Assembly: GCA_003585735.1 (NCBI GenBank)
Contig: NQOH01000007.1
Location: 39,640-48,466, forward strand
Direction of reading: 5' to 3'
Origin: Gardnerella kenyensis
GTDB lineage: Bacteria; Actinomycetota; Actinomycetes; Actinomycetales; Bifidobacteriaceae
DNA length: 8,827 nt
Shown here in pieces: positions 5,196-8,827 of the stretch. A program made the translations under genes and the position numbers. Under the pieces are notes generated by a model, which saw only the letters and a list, made by a program, of their open reading frames with translations, made no database searches and was not told the origin of the DNA. The first letter of the stretch is position 1, and the number at the start of each line of letters is the position of its first letter.

Positions 5196-6077
5196 ATGTT
5201 TAAAGGCGTAAGGGACTACCACTATAACAGCTTGAAAGCCATACTGTTTTTTGGCGTTGTGTGGCTCATTCTTGCGTTAATTTGGGTTCTTTCTGGCACT
5301 AATTTTGTGATGCTTATTTGGCTTTCGCTGATTGGAATTGTTTTCAGCGCTAGTGCTTACTGGTTTTCTAGTAAACTTGCCATTTTTGTTATGCACGCTG
5401 TTGAAGTTAGTGAAGATGAGGAGCCAGTTTTATACGGCACTGTTAGAGAATTATCTGCGCGAATTGGTAAGCCAATGCCGCGCGTGATGGTGTCTCCTCA
5501 CCAAAGTCCTAATGCTTTTGCTACTGGAAGAAGCGAGCGTCACGCAAGCATATGCTTTACTAGAGGATTAATAAACATACTTAACGAACGTGAGCTTCGC
5601 GGAGTAGTAAGTCATGAATTAATGCATATTTATAATCATGATATTCTTGCTTCAGCTTTAGCTACAGCGACTGCAACAGTTCTTACGTACGTTGGTTCTT
5701 GGCTTGTTTATATAGGCGATACATACCATCGTGATATTCGTAAGTATTGCAAATTTGTGGGCAGAGTTTTTAATATGCTGTTTGCTCCTATTGCTGCACT
5801 TATTATGAATGTTAATATTCCGGTTTCTAGAGAATTTGATGCAGATAAGGGCGGAAGTGAAATAACTGGTGATTCTGCTGCTCTTGCGTCTGCTTTAAAC
5901 AAAATTGCGTACGGATTGCAACTTCATGAGATGAAATCGACTGCAGGATTGCAAGCTGTAGCTTCGTTGATGATTATTCAACCATGGAATAATCACGCAT
6001 CAATGTTAGTGCGCTTGTGCGCATCGCATCCTCCTGTTAAAGAGCGCGTTGGTCGTCTTATGCGAATGGCTGCGTAA
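5196..6077 (+). CDS. htpX: Membrane zinc metalloprotease HtpX (peptidase family M48)
   Basis: A 293-aa integral membrane protease that degrades misfolded or damaged membrane proteins in envelope quality control, with its catalytic site facing the cytoplasm. Two hydrophobic helices (about 12-32 and 36-56) lead into the zinc-protease domain. The motif HELMH (140-144) gives two zinc-binding histidines and the catalytic E141; SREFDAD (211-217) holds E213, the expected third zinc ligand. Further hydrophobic segments lie at about 150-174 and 188-207. NAFATGR (106-112) and the terminal ASHPPVKERVGRL (276-288) are typical of HtpX, and the length matches the family (about 285-300). The start at MFKGVRDYHYNSLK is where HtpX proteins usually begin, but no Shine-Dalgarno sequence is visible before it. 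The gene is intact and lies between fprA and a tRNA gene. Confidence 0.93.
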   Translation: MFKGVRDYHYNSLKAILFFGVVWLILALIWVLSGTNFVMLIWLSLIGIVFSASAYWFSSKLAIFVMHAVEVSEDEEPVLYGTVRELSARIGKPMPRVMVSPHQSPNAFATGRSERHASICFTRGLINILNERELRGVVSHELMHIYNHDILASALATATATVLTYVGSWLVYIGDTYHRDIRKYCKFVGRVFNMLFAPIAALIMNVNIPVSREFDADKGGSEITGDSAALASALNKIAYGLQLHEMKSTAGLQAVASLMIIQPWNNHASMLVRLCASHPPVKERVGRLMRMAA

Positions 6078-6140
6078 ATTCGTATTTGTTGTGTGCTGCA
6101 TGTGTTGAAGCAGTAAGCCGCACATGGTACCCTTAAATGG

Positions 6141-6170
6141 TTGTTAAGAGTTATTTTGACGGATTATGGT
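6141..6170 (+). promoter_or_regulatory. Weak candidate promoter for the tRNA gene
   Basis: TTGTTA (6141-6146) and TATGGT (6165-6170) are spaced by 18 bp and would start transcription about 20 nt before the tRNA. TTGACG (6156-6161) is a better -35 but has no good -10 at the right distance. The call is tentative. Confidence 0.3.
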
Positions 6171-6197
6171 TATAAATAACTTGATTGATTGCAACTT

Positions 6198-6271
6198 GCG
6201 GACATAGTTCATCGGTAGAATGGAAGCTTCCCAAGCTTCAGAGGCGGGTTCGATTCCCGTTGTCCGCTCCA
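6198..6271 (+). tRNA. tRNA-Gly (anticodon CCC)
   Basis: A complete cloverleaf of 74 nt: acceptor GCGGACA (6198-6204) pairs with TGTCCGC (6261-6267), the D stem is GTTC/GAAT, the anticodon stem is GAAGC/GCTTC around the 7-nt loop TTCCCAA, and the T loop is TTCGATT. The anticodon CCC (6230-6232) reads GGG glycine codons. The 3' CCA (6269-6271) is encoded in the DNA. It is a single tRNA gene between htpX and ahpC. I see no integrase or duplicated 3' end nearby, so there is no sign that it serves as an integration site here. Confidence 0.95.
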
Positions 6272-6315
6272 CTTGAGATTTACTAAAGTTTTGAAATATT
6301 ATTTTTAAAAAAATC

Positions 6316-6339
6316 TGCGAATTTGCGAATTTGCGAATC
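6316..6339. repeat. Tandem 8-bp repeat TGCGAATT, three copies
   Basis: TGCGAATT, TGCGAATT and TGCGAATC are contiguous, about 45 bp after the tRNA. The unit is not a multiple of three and lies outside genes. Copy number could vary between strains by replication slippage. No function is evident. Confidence 0.7.
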
Positions 6340-6378
6340 AAAAAATCATATTTCCTAAGTATTGATATTAAGTATGGA

Positions 6379-6419
6379 GTCTATAGAAAATCTCTATAAA
6401 ACTAGAATTCTTTATAGAC
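6379..6419. promoter_or_regulatory. Inverted-repeat cluster upstream of ahpC, possible peroxide-regulator site
   Basis: GTCTATA (6379-6385) mirrors TATAGAC (6413-6419), and TCTATAAA (6393-6400) mirrors TTTATAGA (6411-6418). Within this, ATAG-N7-CTAT (6383-6397) has the flanking tetramers of an OxyR half-site and the T-N11-A form of LysR-type regulators. The second OxyR half-site expected 22 bp on is not present. It ends 80 bp before the ahpC start, a normal place for control of a peroxide-defence gene. Promoter candidates TATTCT (6426-6431) and TATAAA (6450-6455) follow, both with poor -35 boxes, which would fit activator dependence. Confidence 0.45.
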
Positions 6420-6498
6420 GTAACCTATTCTTAAAGTGAAAATCAAAAGTATAAAGAAAGCGCAACGAATGCGCAAATATAATATTTAGGAGCATAAT

Positions 6499-7062
6499 AT
6501 GAGTCTTATGAACACGCATATTCTTCCATTCAAAGTTAATGGCTATAAGAATGGTGAATTTGTTGAAGTAAGCGATGCCGATGTACTTGGCAAGTGGTCT
6601 ATTTTCTTCTTCTACCCAGCAGATTTCTCATTCGTTTGCCCAACTGAGTTGGAAGATTTAGCAAACCATTACGAAGAATTGCAAAAGCTTGGCGTAGAAG
6701 TATATTCCGTTTCTACGGACACTCATTTCGTGCATAAGGCATGGCATGACGATTCCGAAGCTATTGCAAAAGTAAAGTACACAATGTTGGGAGATCCTTC
6801 CGGAGCGCTTTCTCGCAACTTTGATGCATTGAACGAAGAGTCTGGCTTGGCGCATCGCGCAACTTTCTTGGTTGATCCGCAAGGAATGATTCAGTTCTTC
6901 GAAATGACTGCTGATGGCATTGGTCGCAACGCTGACGAGCTTCTTCGTAAAGTTAAGGCAGCTCAGTATATTGCTGCTCACCCGGGCGAAGTTTGCCCAG
7001 CAAAATGGGAGCAGGGCGAAGAAACACTCGAGCCTTCTATTGATTTAGTCGGCAAAATCTGA
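6499..7062 (+). CDS. ahpC: Alkyl hydroperoxide reductase subunit C (2-Cys peroxiredoxin)
   Basis: A 187-aa cytosolic peroxidase that reduces hydrogen peroxide, organic hydroperoxides and peroxynitrite, recycled by AhpF. The peroxidatic cysteine C47 is in FYPADFSFVCPTE (38-50) with the expected P40 and T49; R120 completes the active site, and the resolving C166 is in GEVCPAKW (163-170) near the C-terminus, as in typical 2-Cys Prx1/AhpC proteins (about 187 aa). The GG[L/I/V]G-type and YF-type loops associated with overoxidation are represented only loosely (ADGIGRN, 138-144), as is common in bacterial AhpC. TTAGGAGC (6486-6492) gives a strong ribosome binding site 6-7 nt before the ATG. The reductase gene follows after 126 bp. 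Confidence 0.96.
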   Translation: MSLMNTHILPFKVNGYKNGEFVEVSDADVLGKWSIFFFYPADFSFVCPTELEDLANHYEELQKLGVEVYSVSTDTHFVHKAWHDDSEAIAKVKYTMLGDPSGALSRNFDALNEESGLAHRATFLVDPQGMIQFFEMTADGIGRNADELLRKVKAAQYIAAHPGEVCPAKWEQGEETLEPSIDLVGKI

Positions 7063-7106
7063 TTTTTGCAATTAAATATTAAAGAATCTTTTTAAAGAAT
7101 CTTCTC

Positions 7107-7155
7107 AATGCGTAGGGAGCTACGTTCATAGTTTCCTACGCATTCGCTTATTTTT
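7107..7155 (+). terminator. Hairpin between ahpC and ahpF, terminator or attenuator
   Basis: AATGCGTAGG (7107-7116) is perfectly complementary to CCTACGCATT (7135-7144), extendable by a G-U and an A-T pair, leaving about 14 nt of loop. Five T (7151-7155) lie six bases beyond the stem, further than in a strict intrinsic terminator. It probably ends or reduces transcription after ahpC, so that ahpC mRNA exceeds ahpF mRNA. Just before it, TTAAAGAATCTT is repeated directly (7079-7090 and 7092-7103). Confidence 0.6.
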
Positions 7156-7188
7156 ACTTGTGACTAAAACTGCCGAAGGAAGTAAATT

Positions 7189-8827
7189 ATGTCTTTGTTG
7201 AATGCGTCATTAACTGCTCAATTGGCGGAATTATTAAAGAAGATGGTTTCTCCTGTTGAACTTGTAGCGTATACGGATAATTCTGAAACATCTCAAAAAG
7301 TTCGCGCACTACTTAATGAAGTATCTCAACAAAGTAGCAAAATCAGTATTGTTGAGGGCGAACAAGTAGCAAATCAGTATGGCACAATTCGAAAGCCAAG
7401 TTTTGTAATTAGGCGCGCAGAATCTAAAAATAGTAATAATCAAGAAAATGAAGTATTCGTGACCTTCGCAGGTTTGCCTTTGGGGCACGAATTTAGTTCG
7501 CTTGTTTTAGCACTGCTGCAAGTAAGCGGATACGCGCCGAAAGTTAGCGACGAACAGCGCAACGAAATACTAAAACTCGGTTCGCACAACATAACAACCT
7601 ACATGTCGGTAACTTGCTTAAATTGCCCAGAAGTTGTGCAATCACTAAATACTATTTCCATAATCAACCCTAAAATTCAGCATACCGCTGTAGAAGGTAG
7701 CGCTTTTAGAGAAGAAGTAGAGCGCCTTGGCGTAATGAGCGTGCCGGCAGTATTTGAAGACGGAAAACTCATTTCTTCCGGACGAGCAGGAATAGACGAA
7801 CTGGTGGCAATACTTGCGTCTAACGAAAAATCTGATGGCAATAATAGCACTTCTGCGGCAAACGCTGCGCTCGCAGAGAAAATGAATGCGCAAGATCCTT
7901 ACGATATTATTCTTGTTGGCGGAGGTCCTGCAGCCTCAGCTGCTGCAATTTACACTGCGCGCAAAGGCTTGCGCACGGCTATGATTATGGATCATCGCGG
8001 CGGTCAGGTTGTAGAAACCGAAAGTATTGAAAATCATATTTCGCAAACGCATACTACTGGCGCTCAGCTGGCTGCAGATTTAACTAAACATATTGCGCAA
8101 TACAATATTGACGTTTTTACGCCAGATTGGGCAGATTCGCTTGATTTAGCTAAAGAAGCACACGGTTTGCATACTATTCACGCGCGTTCTGGTGGCGCTT
8201 TGAAAGCTCGTGCCGTGATTGTTGCAACTGGTGCAACTTGGCGTACTTTGGGAGTTCCTGGAGAAGACGAGTATCGCAACAAGGGAGTGTCATTCTGCCC
8301 TCATTGCGACGGTCCGCTTTTTAAAGACAAGAATGTTGTAGTTGTTGGCGGAGGCAATTCTGGAGTAGAAGCAGCGATTGATTTAGCTGGTATTGCAAAG
8401 CACGTTACTGTAGTCGAATTTATGGATACTCTTAAAGCGGATCAAGTATTACTAAATACTTTGCATAATTTGCCAAATACTGAAATTATTACGAGCGCTG
8501 CTGTAAGCAAAGTTGAAGGCAATGGCAATAAAGTTACGGCAGTGCATTACTTAGATCGAAACAGCGCAAATAATTCCGAATCTAAAGAGCATGTTATTGA
8601 AGCGGACGGCGTATTCGTGCAAATTGGTTTGGCTCCAAATACTAGCTGGCTGGAAAATCAGCTGCCTCTTAATAAGAGAAAAGAAATTATTACGGATAGA
8701 GCAGGATGCACAGAAGTTCCTGGTATTTTTGCTGCTGGAGATTGCTCGGATGAGCCGTATAAGCAAATCGTTACAGCGTACGGATCTGGCGCAAATGCAG
8801 CTTTATCCGCATTCGACTACATTATTC
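7189..8827 (+). CDS. ahpF: Alkyl hydroperoxide reductase subunit F-like flavoprotein (3' end outside window)
   Basis: The frame runs without a stop from ATG 7189 to the window edge, 546 codons. E. coli AhpF has 521 residues and ends shortly after the block matching the final residues here (KQIVTAYGSGANAALSAFDY), so probably only the last few to some tens of residues are missing. AAGGAAG (7176-7182) is a good ribosome binding site. The N-terminal half (about 1-220) is the tandem thioredoxin-fold module, with redox CLNC (143-146) followed by PEVVQSL. A loose linker (about 221-236, N/S/A-rich) leads to the thioredoxin-reductase module: FAD-binding GGGPAA (244-249), redox CPHC (370-373) in VSFCPHCDGPLF, NAD(P)H-binding GGGNSG (387-392), and FAD-binding AAGDCSDEPYKQI (515-527). 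Electrons run NAD(P)H to FAD to CPHC to CLNC to AhpC. The GGGPAA has Ala where most members have Gly. The CLNC module distinguishes it from plain TrxB. Confidence 0.93.
   Translation, partial: MSLLNASLTAQLAELLKKMVSPVELVAYTDNSETSQKVRALLNEVSQQSSKISIVEGEQVANQYGTIRKPSFVIRRAESKNSNNQENEVFVTFAGLPLGHEFSSLVLALLQVSGYAPKVSDEQRNEILKLGSHNITTYMSVTCLNCPEVVQSLNTISIINPKIQHTAVEGSAFREEVERLGVMSVPAVFEDGKLISSGRAGIDELVAILASNEKSDGNNSTSAANAALAEKMNAQDPYDIILVGGGPAASAAAIYTARKGLRTAMIMDHRGGQVVETESIENHISQTHTTGAQLAADLTKHIAQYNIDVFTPDWADSLDLAKEAHGLHTIHARSGGALKARAVIVATGATWRTLGVPGEDEYRNKGVSFCPHCDGPLFKDKNVVVVGGGNSGVEAAIDLAGIAKHVTVVEFMDTLKADQVLLNTLHNLPNTEIITSAAVSKVEGNGNKVTAVHYLDRNSANNSESKEHVIEADGVFVQIGLAPNTSWLENQLPLNKRKEIITDRAGCTEVPGIFAAGDCSDEPYKQIVTAYGSGANAALSAFDYII

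Noticed and set aside
6092..6124. TGTGC/GCACA and CTGC/GCAG pairs after htpX as a terminator
   Set aside because: The stems are short and interrupted and no T run follows.
6198..6271. tRNA-Gly as an attachment site for a mobile element
   Set aside because: No integrase, no repeated tRNA 3' end and only housekeeping genes on both sides within the window.
6144..6341. 65-aa minus-strand ORF containing TTGIEPASEAWEASILP
   Set aside because: It is the antisense translation of the tRNA-Gly gene, a well-known source of false hypothetical proteins.

Overview
The window is 8.8 kb of AT-rich bacterial chromosome (roughly 40% GC by eye) in which every recognisable gene lies on the + strand. Gene content (actinobacterial-type FprA ferredoxin-NADP reductase, HtpX, AhpC plus an AhpF-type reductase, a chromosome-encoded CCA on a tRNA-Gly) and base composition fit a low-GC member of the Bifidobacteriaceae such as Gardnerella. 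That assignment is inference from general resemblance, not a database match.

Layout. 1-99: tail of a small protein resembling the C-terminus of type II antitoxins, closed by a clean rho-independent terminator. 132-646: a 67-aa two-helix membrane protein with a hairpin-rich leader and its own long terminator-like hairpin. 647-1100: an AT-rich intergenic block with a Fur/Zur-like palindrome, 10-bp phased AT repeats and a doubtful 39-codon ORF. 1101-3368: a heavy-metal P1B-type ATPase with a TPCP metal motif and an unusual Cys/Asn-rich insertion. 3643-5109: fprA, with an almost perfect parS (ParB-binding) sequence inside its 5' coding end. 5196-6077: htpX membrane metalloprotease. 6198-6271: tRNA-Gly(CCC). 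6499-7062: ahpC. From 7189 past the window edge: an ahpF-like peroxiredoxin reductase, missing only its extreme C-terminus.

How the genes fit together. The right half is a peroxide-defence module: AhpF passes NAD(P)H electrons to AhpC, which reduces hydroperoxides. An inverted-repeat cluster containing an OxyR-like ATAG-N7-CTAT half-site lies in front of ahpC, and a hairpin separates ahpC from ahpF. FprA supplies reduced ferredoxin or flavodoxin and HtpX handles damaged membrane proteins, so much of the window is redox and envelope stress functions plus metal homeostasis. Most genes are separated by 80 to 250 bp with their own signals, so this looks like a series of single-gene units, not one long operon.

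Most worth a second look: the 8-cysteine insertion in the ATPase actuator region, the parS-like site in fprA (one mismatch, at a synonymous position), the small membrane protein with its structured leader, and the palindromes in front of the ATPase and ahpC. I saw no CRISPR array, insertion sequence, phage gene or obvious anti-phage system.
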